A DNA stretch of 64,000 nucleotides from NCBI GenBank assembly GCA_014379345.1, contig JACMLY010000032.1, positions 1 through 64,000 on the forward strand. Direction: 5' to 3'. Shown here piece after piece: positions 42,180 through 50,367 of the stretch. Each line of letters starts with the position of its first letter. Position 1 is the stretch's first letter. The notes under the pieces were generated by a model that had not been told where the DNA came from, searched no databases, and worked only from the letters and a program-made list of their open reading frames with translations. This stretch comes from Chitinophagaceae bacterium (GTDB lineage: Bacteria > Bacteroidota > Bacteroidia > Chitinophagales > Chitinophagaceae). The position numbers were made by a program, and so were the translations under genes.

Positions 42180-42755
42180 ATGGGAGTGAAAGGCACATTA
42201 TTTCCGGCTTCCGGTAGATGCGTCGATGAGAGCCGCAGACTGAGATTATTTATTTTTGTAGCTACTATATGTATTTCCAATTCCATTTTTGGTCAATCCA
42301 GTTACCAGGTGCTGTCAAGGATTGACAATATCGTTCAACAGACCGATAGTCTGGCGATAAGATCCCAGCGAACATTTTATCTCAATAAAATGGATAAAAA
42401 ATTCGACGGTATCAAAGAAACCTGGCACTACACGCTGCGCGAGGGAAAAGTCATCGTTTTTCAAATAAGATATATACTCGATTCGACAGAGTTTATTGAG
42501 ATCTATTATTTAAATAAAGGAAGCCTGATATATTCCGAAGAATATGAGACCATTTATTATTCAGCCAACGGCGATGATGAAATAAAATGGGGTGGCATTT
42601 ATTATTTCGTCAGTAATAACCTGAAACAGCGGGTAACATTAGGTAAAAAAGAATCCAAATACCTGCATTGGAATCCCGAATACGAAACGTTGTCAAGATT
42701 CCAGAAACGCTTTTCAGAACTTCAACAGAATATTCCGCTTACTGCAAGGAATTAA
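42180..42755 (+). CDS. exported protein of unknown function
   Basis: 191 residues. A basic N-terminus is followed by a hydrophobic segment and cleavage-like site (LFIFVATICISNSIFGQ, about 23-39), so it is probably secreted. The mature part is Tyr/Ile-rich with beta-like segments (IVFQIRYILDSTEFIEIYYLNKGSLIYSEEYETIYYS; WGGIYYFVSNNLKQRVTLG). No family is recognised. The start has no Shine-Dalgarno and a nearer start before LRLF is possible. Confidence 0.6.
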   Translation: MGVKGTLFPASGRCVDESRRLRLFIFVATICISNSIFGQSSYQVLSRIDNIVQQTDSLAIRSQRTFYLNKMDKKFDGIKETWHYTLREGKVIVFQIRYILDSTEFIEIYYLNKGSLIYSEEYETIYYSANGDDEIKWGGIYYFVSNNLKQRVTLGKKESKYLHWNPEYETLSRFQKRFSELQQNIPLTARN

Positions 42756-42887
42756 TTTTCTCCGTGGCATTATCATTCAGGGTTATTTAATAAGATTTAC
42801 TGATGTAGTACCACCTGTGCATACCCATCCCAAAATAGGTGATGTAATTACCCTTTTTTAGTAATATTCTATATATCCCTCCGAATT

Positions 42888-42895
42888 TAATTTTG
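42888..42895 (+). promoter_or_regulatory. -7 element TAATTTTG for the GIN-domain gene
   Basis: An exact TAnnTTTG. Because transcription would begin about 42900, it rules out the upstream ATG at 42893 and supports the start at 42932. Confidence 0.6.
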
Positions 42896-42931
42896 CTGCA
42901 TAAAAAATTATTGAATCTAAACCTTATCATT

Positions 42932-43423
42932 ATGAACAGGATTTTTTTCCTCGCAGTTATTTTGTCTTTCGCCTCTTTACATTCGAATGCTCAGCTAGCA
43001 TCCGCAAAAAAAAATTACATTGTTGGTGTATCCAATTCTGTTTCTTCGTTAAGAATTGATGGGAATATAAACGTGACGCTGGTGATAGCACCCAATGAAC
43101 CGAATGTCTATATAGAAGGTGGCGAAAAATTCACAAAAAATGTTAAAGCAAGTATTGTTGACGGAGCCATGATCATCAATGCCAGCACGTCTTCAAAATC
43201 GGAAAATGATGTTGTTATCATTTATGCTCCGGGTATTTCAGAACTTGAATTAAATGGAGATATAAAATTGAAAACGATCGGCACTATCAATGCAGAAAAT
43301 CTTCAACTCAGCATAAATGGAAATTGCAGATTAAGACTTCAACACACGGGTAAAATGAATATCAGATTGGATGATAATTATGAATTAACGGAAAAGGAGA
43401 TAATGCGTGTGAAACCCAATTAA
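42932..43423 (+). CDS. GIN-domain (DUF2807-like) exported protein
   Basis: About 163 residues beginning with signal peptide MNRIFFLAVILSFASLHSNAQ. The mature part has the head-GIN pattern of repeating beta-helix rungs: SLRIDGNINVTLVIAPNEPNVYIEGGEKF, GAMIINASTSS, DVVIIYAPGISELELNGDIKL, ENLQLSINGNCRLRL. Such domains are putative adhesin-like folds common in Bacteroidota. The copy is short, about half of a typical DUF2807 domain. A long-stem terminator follows. Confidence 0.75.
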   Translation: MNRIFFLAVILSFASLHSNAQLASAKKNYIVGVSNSVSSLRIDGNINVTLVIAPNEPNVYIEGGEKFTKNVKASIVDGAMIINASTSSKSENDVVIIYAPGISELELNGDIKLKTIGTINAENLQLSINGNCRLRLQHTGKMNIRLDDNYELTEKEIMRVKPN

Positions 43424-43432
43424 TCCGGCACC

Positions 43433-43481
43433 ATAGAAACCAAGGCTCTGATGATTGAAAACACAGAGCTAAGGTTTCTAT
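43433..43481 (+). terminator. terminator-like hairpin after the GIN gene
   Basis: The outer stem ATAGAAACC/GGTTTCTAT encloses an inner stem GCTCTG/CAGAGC, starting 10 nt after the stop. There is no strong T-run. Confidence 0.55.
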
Positions 43482-43535
43482 TAATACTGGGGCAATTTGT
43501 GCTGTTTTGATCTTAATTACAAAATTGCCACAAAG

Positions 43536-43597
43536 ACACAAGGATTTGAATTTCAACTTCCCAATATTCGTGTCTTTGTGCCTTTGTGGCAAAATTA
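43536..43597. repeat. CACAAAG-word inverted repeat
   Basis: TTGCCACAAAGACACAAGG on the left and the inverse TGTCTTTGTGCCTTTGTGG on the right, with a 25-nt spacer. The gap 43424-43797 shows no gene otherwise. Confidence 0.8.
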
Positions 43598-43797
43598 GTT
43601 GCTTTGAGGCAGCACGATTTTATTGAATATTTGTTACCCTGTTTTGAATATGTTGATCAATGCCTGGCTAACATTTTAAATAAAATGAGTCGTGTGAAAT
43701 CACGTAAGCATAATTAACATTTTACATATCGCCGGCCTTTACTTGGAGGAACAATTATTGAATAGAATTTTCTTTACATTCACTTATCTACTCTTTA

Positions 43798-44013
43798 ATG
43801 AACAATTCATTTAAAAGTGTATCAACGGCCGCTCTGCAAACGCTTCTTGCCAAAGAAACCAAAAAATTTATTGTTGCCATCGAATACGGTTCAACCGCCA
43901 GTGATCTATCCGACATCAGGGAAGATATTAAGGAAATGCAGCGGGAATTGGATAGCAGGGCTGCCAACAAATCGGTCAGGGGCAGAAACGAGTCTGATTG
44001 GGAAAAACTATAG
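43798..44013 (+). CDS. short protein of unknown function
   Basis: 71 residues: a moderately hydrophobic first half (MNNSFKSVSTAALQTLLAKE, TKKFIVAIEYGSTASDL) and a charged helical second half (IREDIKEMQRELDSRAANKS). Composition looks protein-like, but overlapping frames on both strands are also open, so this is a tentative call. It is convergent with the App1-like gene, 29 bp away. Confidence 0.4.
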   Translation: MNNSFKSVSTAALQTLLAKETKKFIVAIEYGSTASDLSDIREDIKEMQRELDSRAANKSVRGRNESDWEKL

Positions 44014-44042
44014 CTCACCTATTCATGTACTACTGAGCGTCA

Positions 44043-45104
44043 TTACGCTGAATCAGTCGTAATTAAACCAATTTTTTTAGAATGTTCAATTGCATCCCTG
44101 CTGTGTTCAAAGTAACAGCAAGGAATTCCGGCCGCATTGATCTTGTCCACTTTTTTTTGAACTTCTGTTTTATTTTTTTTATGGATATGACGCAGATATA
44201 CAGCTTTTATAGCCCCTGGAAAATGTTCAATCACAGACGAATAAATATCCGGATCCATTTGCGAGTCATCTCCCAGCAATACGAATGGCTGGTGTGGAAA
44301 CGCATGAAGAATACGAACGATCCGCATAAATTTGGTAGAATGCTTGTTTTGTCCCGTTCTTAAAATTTCGCTGAATTGTTTTATTTGTCCCAGTAAATAT
44401 ATGCCCTGCGGCAGTTCATTTTTGTTGATAAATTCCACGATATAATCATAGAGGTTCCATTCGCTGCTGGAAACATAAAAAAATGGATTGGGTTTTCCAT
44501 CAGCGGCATCCCCTAATAACTGGTAATGTTTTACAACCCCATCAAAAGGCTGTCGGCTATGAGCATTTTCAGTGAACAACACATGTAGGCGTTTAGGTAG
44601 ATTTGCAGAATGTGAGATGAGGAATGTATCATCAATATCAGATATACAGGCAAAATGATATTCATCCGGAATGAAGATCAAACCTTTTCCAACCGCATCG
44701 GGTCTCTTTGTATCCAGCAATTTTACTTCAACGGGATGCCAGCCTGGTGGCAGGATTACTGTTGGCTTCCACTCAAACCTGAAAAATCCATCATCTGCAC
44801 AAATGGCTTCCATCGTGTCACCGTTCCATTCTAATTGAACTTTAGCTGCACTCGATGGCCGGACCATGAACAGTCTCAATAAAGCAAACGCATTGGTGAA
44901 AATATTCCCCGAAAATTTTCGTCGTGGCAACGGGCTTAGTGACAACACATGACCGAAAATATACAATTGCTCCCGATTGCCATAACCGTGATACAGCCTC
45001 ACTATAGGCTTATTGGTCAACCGAAACCAGTAAAGAAGGTTTGCTTTCAACCGGTAAAAGAATGATTTACTTTTAACGGCATCACCCGGGGAATGATTAT
45101 GCAT
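44043..45104 (-). CDS. App1-like phosphatidate phosphatase (DUF2183)
   Basis: HAD-type lipid phosphatase domain first known from yeast App1, a phosphatidate phosphatase. About 353 residues from ATG 45104 (MHNHSPGDAVKSK); an ATG at 45131 would overlap the start of the divergent kinase gene. An N-terminal beta-sandwich-like part (about 40-150) precedes the catalytic motif ACISDIDDTFLISHSANLPKRL (about 162, DxDDT). FFYVSSSEWNLYDYIVEFI and PFVLLGDDSQMDPDIY (late HAD motifs) follow. The divergent neighbour is a diacylglycerol kinase, the reverse activity on the same lipids. Confidence 0.85.
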   Translation of the reverse strand: MHNHSPGDAVKSKSFFYRLKANLLYWFRLTNKPIVRLYHGYGNREQLYIFGHVLSLSPLPRRKFSGNIFTNAFALLRLFMVRPSSAAKVQLEWNGDTMEAICADDGFFRFEWKPTVILPPGWHPVEVKLLDTKRPDAVGKGLIFIPDEYHFACISDIDDTFLISHSANLPKRLHVLFTENAHSRQPFDGVVKHYQLLGDAADGKPNPFFYVSSSEWNLYDYIVEFINKNELPQGIYLLGQIKQFSEILRTGQNKHSTKFMRIVRILHAFPHQPFVLLGDDSQMDPDIYSSVIEHFPGAIKAVYLRHIHKKNKTEVQKKVDKINAAGIPCCYFEHSRDAIEHSKKIGLITTDSA

Positions 45105-45129
45105 ACTAAAACAAGTTATAAAGTAATAC

Positions 45130-46026
45130 ATGCAACAAGCCGGTCAACTAAAAATATTATTTGCGCTTAACCCGGTTTCTGGAGGTAAGTCAAACCAGAA
45201 CTGGGAAGTTTCGATCCGGGAATATTTTAAAGACCTGCAACATACTATAGAAATTTTCATGCTGGGTGGTGAAAATGATGGGGAATCCCTGCAACATTAT
45301 ATTAACACCATCAGGCCTGATCGCGTAGTGGCTGTTGGTGGCGACGGTACGGTTCAAATGGCTGCAAAACAATTATTGGGCTCAGGCATTCCACTGGGGA
45401 TCCTGCCTGCCGGCTCAGCCAATGGCATGGCAAAGGAATTAGATATTCCCAATACGCCTGTTGAGGCCTTAGATATAGTCGTTAATGGAATGATCAGGGC
45501 CGCCGACGTGATTCGCATCAACAAGAGCGAAATTTGCCTGCACCTGAGCGATATTGGTTTAAATGCAAAACTGATTAAATATTTCGAGCAAAGTAACTGG
45601 CGGGGAAAATTGGGTTATGCCCGTGTGCTATTTAAAGCGTTGCGCAGAAAAAGAACCATGAGAGTCCTCATCGATCTGAATGGAGAAAAAGTAGAACGTG
45701 ATGCTTTCATGATCGTTCTGGCTAATGCCAGCAAATATGGAACAGGTGCAGTGATCAATCCCAAAGGAAATTTATATGATGGGTTGTTTGAAGTAGTGAT
45801 CATCCGGAAATTCTCCATCGGAGAAATATTTAAGATGTTCATTGAATTTCTTCCACTGAATCCCAGAAAAACAGAGATCATCCCCGCAACTTCCGTGGTG
45901 ATCAATACCTATAGCAATGCACATTTTCAGATTGATGGGGAGTACCTTGGAAAGGTAAAACAGGTTGAAGCTTCGATAGTACCCGGCCAGTTAAATTTAT
46001 TGATCCCGCAGGAGATTAATAAATAA
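45130..46026 (+). CDS. diacylglycerol/lipid kinase family protein
   Basis: DAGK-catalytic (YegS/DgkB/BmrU-like) kinase that phosphorylates diacylglycerol or related lipids. 298 residues. ATP-binding region FALNPVSGGKSNQNW (about 10-24), GGDGTVQMAAKQLLGSGIPLGILPAGSANGMAKELDIP (about 66-103, with GGDGT and the PxGTxN-like PAGSANG), and the C-terminal lobe with FQIDGEYLG. The start overlaps the upstream ATG of the divergent App1-like gene at a CATG, so the two promoters must lie inside the opposing gene ends. Confidence 0.9.
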   Translation: MQQAGQLKILFALNPVSGGKSNQNWEVSIREYFKDLQHTIEIFMLGGENDGESLQHYINTIRPDRVVAVGGDGTVQMAAKQLLGSGIPLGILPAGSANGMAKELDIPNTPVEALDIVVNGMIRAADVIRINKSEICLHLSDIGLNAKLIKYFEQSNWRGKLGYARVLFKALRRKRTMRVLIDLNGEKVERDAFMIVLANASKYGTGAVINPKGNLYDGLFEVVIIRKFSIGEIFKMFIEFLPLNPRKTEIIPATSVVINTYSNAHFQIDGEYLGKVKQVEASIVPGQLNLLIPQEINK

Positions 46027-46078
46027 TGCATTTGAGAGTCCGTGAAAAATCGCTAAAACCGGGTTCTAAAGCATTCCT

Positions 46079-46168
46079 GTTCGTGCCCTTTGTGTCTTCT
46101 CTTTGTTTCTTCGTGTGAACCTGATTGTGCAATCAAGGAGTTCACCAAGGACAAAAAGTGAAGACACA
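46079..46168. repeat. GTGTCTTC/GAAGACAC inverted word repeat
   Basis: CCCTTTGTGTCTTCTCTTTG, then TTCGTGTGAAC, versus GTTCACC...AAAAAGTGAAGACACAA. The halves are near-inverse around a 15-nt loop. Same vocabulary as 14800-14905. No gene in 46027-46233. Confidence 0.75.
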
Positions 46169-46233
46169 ACACAAAAAAGGTGTAAATGTTTTCTTATACC
46201 AGATACCATCTATTCATTGGCAATTTTAAGACA

Positions 46234-46974
46234 TTACTGAGCCAATCCCTTCTCCAGTTTCCACCGCATTCTATACGCATTCATTGCTGTTTCTCCCAGT
46301 TGATTGATCAATCTGTAATTGACTACCAACCCGACTACAGCGCCAACTACCGGAAGTAACTGGGCCATTTTTGCGAGATCGATATAGTCCCGGTATTCCT
46401 GTTGAAAATTACGCCAGTCGAACAAATGAATATCATCAGGGATGTTTGAGGATAACTCTTTCCAGTTCTCTAAATGTTTGTACACTTCTCTTCGGTTGTG
46501 CTGGCTCGAAAAGGAAAGCTGAAAGATGTAAAGGATATATAATCGTTCTTTAAAATCGTTAATATCATGACCGTATAACGCAGCGATTTCAAAAAGTAAT
46601 TTTATTTTTAAACCAATTAACAAAGGAAAATCCGCGAGTCCCAATAAGATGCCACCTAAGCCGGTCAATCCTCCTTCAGCAGCAGCAGTTCTCTTAAAGA
46701 ATTCAATTCGCTCCAATACAGTCTGCTCCCTTTTTTGGAGCGACATATCCTGGTCCAATGCTGATGTGGTCTGTTTGGCGCCGAACAACACGGCCCTAAC
46801 CATTTGTTTAATTGTAGTAGTGATCGCCTGATGCGCTTTTTCGGGAATTATTCTATTGACCCGTTGCTGTAATGAGCGCGTAACGCGATTTGTAAAGGAT
46901 GGCTTTCTGTTGATTTTTTTTTGCCATTGCACTAATTCCCGGGAAATTTTTCTTTCATACAAATCCATTACCAT
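46234..46974 (-). CDS. EcsC family protein
   Basis: 246 residues. An N-terminal amphipathic/basic region is followed by the EcsC core: RIEFFKRTAAAEGGLTGLGGILLGLADFPLLIGLKIKLLFEIAALYGHD (about 92-140, with a hydrophobic membrane-associated hairpin) and MAQLLPVVGAVVGLVVNYRLINQLGETAMNAYRMRWK (about 205-240). Some EcsC proteins are linked to secretion and to ABC transporters; no transporter is adjacent here. Probably peripheral to the inner membrane. Confidence 0.88.
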   Translation of the reverse strand: MVMDLYERKISRELVQWQKKINRKPSFTNRVTRSLQQRVNRIIPEKAHQAITTTIKQMVRAVLFGAKQTTSALDQDMSLQKREQTVLERIEFFKRTAAAEGGLTGLGGILLGLADFPLLIGLKIKLLFEIAALYGHDINDFKERLYILYIFQLSFSSQHNRREVYKHLENWKELSSNIPDDIHLFDWRNFQQEYRDYIDLAKMAQLLPVVGAVVGLVVNYRLINQLGETAMNAYRMRWKLEKGLAQ

Positions 46975-47115
46975 AGCTATTAGGTCATGAAAATGTACAT
47001 CGAACTTTGCAGACAGCCAATTTTATCAAAGAGATCCTTTCCGTTAATACGGAGAAGGAATTTCTTATTAAAACATACCCTATAATAATGAAGAAATTCT
47101 ATCATCGTAATAAAG

Positions 47116-47137
47116 AAGGTTGGCATCATCCAACCTT
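47116..47137 (-). terminator. terminator of the 47165-47488 gene
   Basis: The 8-bp perfect stem AAGGTTGG/CCAACCTT with a 6-nt loop has a partial T-run on the minus strand (TTCTTTATT). Confidence 0.65.
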
Positions 47138-47164
47138 ACAATTCCTCCGAATAAAATGTACATG

Positions 47165-47488
47165 CTAAAAACTTACATTGAATGTCTTTTGAATCCAGCC
47201 GGTATAAAAGCCTACTCCAATCAGAATAACGATCAACAGCAGTACAAAAATCCATAAATAAGACCTACCCGCTGAAGATGACCCCCTTCTTGAATTTACA
47301 TGACGTTGTTTCTCTATTTCAGTATCATTTAATGACCGCGCCTTTATCAATTTACCCGCAAAACGCAGGGTAAATCCATCAATCTCGGCTTGGGTATTCA
47401 CTACCTGCTCGGCAATAAATACATCCTGCTTATTTGAAGTCTCGTACGCTTGTACTACCACAGGAAAATCTGTATTTCTAACTTCCAT
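47165..47488 (-). CDS. C-tail-anchored membrane protein of unknown function
   Basis: About 107 residues from ATG 47488 (MEVRNTDFPVVVQAYETSNK). A soluble N-terminal part of about 70 residues with mixed beta character is followed by a Ser/Arg linker (HVNSRRGSSSAGRS) and one C-terminal transmembrane helix (LWIFVLLLIVILIGVGFYTGWI). No family is recognised; the composition and clean terminator support a real gene. Confidence 0.6.
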   Translation of the reverse strand: MEVRNTDFPVVVQAYETSNKQDVFIAEQVVNTQAEIDGFTLRFAGKLIKARSLNDTEIEKQRHVNSRRGSSSAGRSYLWIFVLLLIVILIGVGFYTGWIQKTFNVSF

Positions 47489-47592
47489 GATAATCAATCT
47501 TTATGTGAAAAAATACCGCTATATTATCTTCACACAACAGCGGTTATCAATGGCATTATGCAATAATGTTGCCACTGAAAGCCACAAGCACA

Positions 47593-47624
47593 ATGCTGGG
47601 TACTGAATGCTGGATGCTGGATGG
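47593..47624. repeat. ATGCTGG heptamer repeat
   Basis: ATGCTGG, GTACTGA, ATGCTGG, ATGCTGG, ATGG: another word with the same period of seven. The surrounding gap 47498-47875 holds only a weak open frame on the minus strand. Confidence 0.7.
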
Positions 47625-47875
47625 ATTAAGTGTTTATATCAGAGAGTAAAATTTAGTTTTAATCTTTATATATCCTGTTGGCAATGTTATTATATATATT
47701 TCATCCCTGGCGGGATTCGAGGCCTCTCTTAACTTAATGACATTGCCCGTAGAGATGCGATATGAACGGATAAAAAGTAGCAAATAGCCAATACAATAAC
47801 CAATGTACTTTTTTAGGATAAGACATCTTATACGTGCAAACGATAAACTGTATTCCGATTTCAATATTCTTTATG

Positions 47876-48046
47876 CTACCGTAATACCTCACGAAACAAT
47901 AAGAGCACAGCATTTACCGAATGCAGTACAAAGCAGCTGAAGGAAAGCCGATCGTCATAGCCAGTGTAGGCAACCATGAAAAGAGTGCCTGCGATGACCG
48001 CTATCAGTCCTATTGCCAACAATATATTAATAACCAGAATTCGCAT
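47876..48046 (-). CDS. small two-span membrane protein (56 residues)
   Basis: Open frame below common length cut-offs: MRILVINILLAIGLIAVIAG, TLFMVAYTGYDDRLS, FSCFVLHSVNAVLLLFREVLR. It has two hydrophobic helices separated by a short polar turn (TGYDDR), and both ends are basic. The codon composition is ordinary. No promoter or homolog is recognised, so this rests on hydropathy alone. Confidence 0.38.
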   Translation of the reverse strand: MRILVINILLAIGLIAVIAGTLFMVAYTGYDDRLSFSCFVLHSVNAVLLLFREVLR

Positions 48047-48327
48047 AGGAGAAGTATTTGTTCCAAAATTCCTATTTCATACCTGAATGGTCATCGTGCA
48101 GCAACCCATTCATTCTGAAAATGAAGCAGGCTATGTATAAAAAATAAGAGTTTACCCTGATCAGCTTTTTGACGACTGCAAAAATGGCCTTGGCGGGTAT
48201 ACCGGAACGGCATCCACATTTGTACTTTACCTGGTGACTTCAGCACCATATCGGCGCTATATGATCTTCCGCAGGAATTTTAACACTGCTTTTCCAGAAG
48301 GTGATACAACTCCCGGTTAGCATTTGA

Positions 48328-48335
48328 TATCTTTG
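48328..48335 (+). promoter_or_regulatory. -7 element TATCTTTG for the 48356 gene
   Basis: An exact TAnnTTTG, 20 nt before the GTG start, supporting that start. Between 48047 and 48327 nothing else was recognised. Confidence 0.55.
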
Positions 48336-48355
48336 GAATGAATTAAATACAAACT

Positions 48356-48763
48356 GTGAAGCCCTTTATCTTACTTGTGGTGATTTTTTCTGCCAGCCTG
48401 GTTTCCAGGGCTCAGAAAATAGATAGTATCTATTTTAATCTCTACACTGACAGTCTCAAAAAACAGGTGCACAATTACATTAATATTGACGGAAAGTTTT
48501 CGAACGGTACCTGGCTTCCCTTAACCGACAAGGATATTTCTTTCAGCTCCTCAACGGGTAAATTTGATGGAAATAGCCTGATCCTCGACTCGGTGTGTGC
48601 CGAAAAAAAGGTCACTATTAAAGCCGTGCTCAAGAGCAACCCAGCCATCTGGCGTGAAGTGACCGTATATATTAAAACGACTGCAGACAATGAACGACTG
48701 AAAACAATGGATGAAGTGCTTCAACCTTCCAGCCCCCGCAAGAAAAAAAGCCTGAATGAATAA
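48356..48763 (+). CDS. exported protein of unknown function
   Basis: 135 residues starting at GTG. Signal peptide MKPFILLVVIFSASLVSRAQ, then a small domain with IDSIYFNLYTDSLKKQVHNYINIDGKFSNGTWLPL and IWREVTVYIKTTADNERL that looks like an Ig-like or beta-sandwich fold, and a Lys-rich end (PRKKKSLNE). No family is recognised. A shared terminator separates it from the convergent transaldolase gene. Confidence 0.6.
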   Translation: MKPFILLVVIFSASLVSRAQKIDSIYFNLYTDSLKKQVHNYINIDGKFSNGTWLPLTDKDISFSSSTGKFDGNSLILDSVCAEKKVTIKAVLKSNPAIWREVTVYIKTTADNERLKTMDEVLQPSSPRKKKSLNE

Positions 48764-48803
48764 ACTATGAAAACGATCCGCGACTGCCGCTAATATTCTA
48801 AGT

Positions 48804-48832
48804 AAAAAAGATGGTGTTTCTACCATCTTTTT
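48804..48832. terminator. bidirectional terminator
   Basis: AAAAAAGATGGT/ACCATCTTTTT with a GTTTCT loop has A-run and T-run flanks that serve both convergent genes. Confidence 0.85.
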
Positions 48833-48853
48833 ACGTCTTGACCATTATTCATT

Positions 48854-49528
48854 CTATTTCACAGGAACCATCTGCTCTTTCATCTTTTTGGCATCATCCA
48901 TAAATTTGGCAAGGCCAATATCAGTGAGTGGATGCTTTAACAAGCCAAGTATTGACTCCAGCGGGCAGGTACAAACATCTGCTCCTGCTTCGGCACATTT
49001 TACAATATGTAAAGCACTGCGGATCGAAGCGGCCAGTATCTCTGTTTTGAAGCCCTGCAATTGATAGATATGAGCGATCTGCGCAATCAGTTGAACCCCA
49101 TCCCACGCACTGTCGTCGATCCGGCCGATAAAAGGGGAAACATAATTTGCACCAGCTTTGGCTGCGAGTATCGCCTGGCCGGCTGAAAAAATAAGTGTAC
49201 AATTTGTCTTAATGCCATTATCAGAAAACCATTTCAGGGCTTTTACTCCATCCCTGATCATCGGAACCTTCACTACAATATTAGGATGGATAGCTGCCAG
49301 TTTTTTGCCTTCCTCTATAATCTCATTGAAGCTGGTTGAAATTACTTCCGCACTCACATCTCCATCAACCATTTCACAGATGGTCTCGTAGTGTTTGAGC
49401 ACTCCTGCTTCACTTTTAATTCCCACTTTGGCCATCAACGATGGATTCGTGGTTACTCCATCAAGAATTCCCAGTTCATTTGCTTCTTTGATCTGGGCAA
49501 GATCGGCCGTATCGATAAAAAATTTCAT
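48854..49528 (-). CDS. fructose-6-phosphate aldolase/transaldolase (TalC/MipB type)
   Basis: Small Schiff-base aldolase of about 220 residues. 224 residues with MKFFIDTADLAQIKEANELGILDGVTTNPSLMAK (about 1-34), VVVKVPMIRDGVKAL (catalytic Lys, about 86-99), TNCTLIFSAGQAILAAKAGANYVSPFIGRIDD (about 109-140) and ILAASIRS. By sequence it may act as transaldolase in the pentose phosphate pathway or as fructose-6-phosphate aldolase. Its start codon shares one base with the stop of the four-helix-bundle gene (TAATG), so the two are translationally coupled. Confidence 0.93.
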   Translation of the reverse strand: MKFFIDTADLAQIKEANELGILDGVTTNPSLMAKVGIKSEAGVLKHYETICEMVDGDVSAEVISTSFNEIIEEGKKLAAIHPNIVVKVPMIRDGVKALKWFSDNGIKTNCTLIFSAGQAILAAKAGANYVSPFIGRIDDSAWDGVQLIAQIAHIYQLQGFKTEILAASIRSALHIVKCAEAGADVCTCPLESILGLLKHPLTDIGLAKFMDDAKKMKEQMVPVK

Positions 49529-49911
49529 TATTTAATATTTAATATTGAAGATTTATTTTTTGATTTTCTTTCTAAAGTAATTCCAGAAGATGCAAGTACC
49601 CGGGTTAGTTCATCCGCTTCCTTAATAATTAAGGTCAGCTTCGCGGCCGGCACCAGTTTAAGATCAACAATCACCTCAAGCCAAAGCAGTGTTTCGTCAA
49701 TTTCTTCAAAGGCAATATTTCGTTTAGCTTTACATGCTTCATCAGACTGGGCCTTGCATGCAGCTCTACAATCAGCTGCCGAAGAAAAAGCGGAACGTAA
49801 CAATGGGTCTTCAATAATTCTGGAGGTCTTTTTAGTTGGGAGAGATTGGTACAGAAGCACTACTCCGTAAGCAAAATTCTTTAACCTGGTCTGGAGTTCT
49901 AGAGCATTCAT
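49528..49911 (-). CDS. four-helix bundle protein (23S rRNA IVP/S23 family)
   Basis: 127 residues: LQTRLKNFAYGVVLLYQSLP (helix 1), EDPLLRSAFSSAADCRAACKAQSDEACKAKRNIAFEEIDETLLWLEVI (helices 2-3) and AAKLTLIIKEADELTRVLASS (helix 4). This is the usual pattern of the S23/IVP-like four-helix bundle proteins that are scattered in bacterial genomes and can ride within rRNA intervening sequences. Here it is a free-standing gene coupled to the transaldolase gene. Its function is unknown. Confidence 0.88.
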   Translation of the reverse strand: MNALELQTRLKNFAYGVVLLYQSLPTKKTSRIIEDPLLRSAFSSAADCRAACKAQSDEACKAKRNIAFEEIDETLLWLEVIVDLKLVPAAKLTLIIKEADELTRVLASSGITLERKSKNKSSILNIK

Positions 49912-49971
49912 AACATATTCAAGACTAAGATGTGTTCAAAAATATTAAATATTCCATCTTAAATCTTAAAT

Positions 49972-50079
49972 AAAAAAAACGGCAGATTACTTACATCGCA
50001 CCGCTACAACCGCCTACCCTTGCTGCCTTCCGACCCTGGGGGAGTTCAGCAGGAGCTGGTCGTGTAAGACCTGCCGGGG
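49972..50079 (-). ncRNA. ffs: signal recognition particle RNA (bacterial small SRP RNA)
   Basis: On the minus strand the segment contains CCAGGGTCGGAAGGCAGCAA followed by GGGTA, the universally conserved asymmetric and symmetric loops of SRP domain IV (GGTC-GGAAG-GCAGCA). The ends pair: GGCAG...TCTTAC near the 5' end with GTAAG...CTGCC near the 3' end, giving a hairpin of about 100 nt. A T-run follows (49972-49978). The -7 box TATCTTTG lies directly upstream. Open frames called through this region are artefacts. Confidence 0.92.
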
Positions 50080-50081
50080 CG

Positions 50082-50089
50082 CAAAGATA
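50082..50089 (-). promoter_or_regulatory. -7 element TATCTTTG of the SRP RNA gene
   Basis: An exact TAnnTTTG on the minus strand ending 3 nt before the predicted RNA 5' end region. Confidence 0.65.
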
Positions 50090-50133
50090 GGGATCAGGGT
50101 TGAAGTTTGTAATTTGTTTTTAAAAATTTTCCT

Positions 50134-50360
50134 GGTCAGACTGGGACCGTCAGACCAGAGGAAACAAGGTCTGACGGTCTCCGTCTGACCTGCGTGGTTT
50201 TGGTCTGACGGTCTCCGTCTGACCAGAGGAAACAAGGTCTGACGGTCTCCGTCTGACCTGCGTGGTTTTGGTCTGACGGTCTCCGTCTGACCAGATGAAA
50301 CAAGGTCTGACGGTCTCCGTCTGACCTGCGTGGTTTTGGTCTGACGGTCCCCGTCTGACC
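50134..50360. repeat. seven-unit array with alternating 11-bp spacers
   Basis: Seven 23-bp units at a 34-bp period (starts 50134, 50168, 50202, 50236, 50270, 50304, 50338). Each unit has 10-nt arms GGTCTGACGG and CCGTCTGACC around TCT; the first is diverged and the last has CCC in place of TCC. Spacers strictly alternate between AGAGGAAACAA (third copy AGATGAAACAA) and TGCGTGGTTTT, so the higher-order unit is 68 bp. It lies between the plug-protein stop and the SRP RNA promoter. No cas genes are present. Confidence 0.95.
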
Positions 50361-50367
50361 AGGTCTT

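Noticed and set aside
47634..47864. A 76-residue minus-strand protein
   Set aside because: It has an odd composition and no signal, domain or promoter; part looks like degraded intergenic repeat (CATCCCTGGCGGGATTCG). Evidence is too weak to call it.
50134..50360. CRISPR array
   Set aside because: Spacers are 11 bp, only two kinds, and alternate regularly; no cas genes are nearby. CRISPR spacers are longer and unique.
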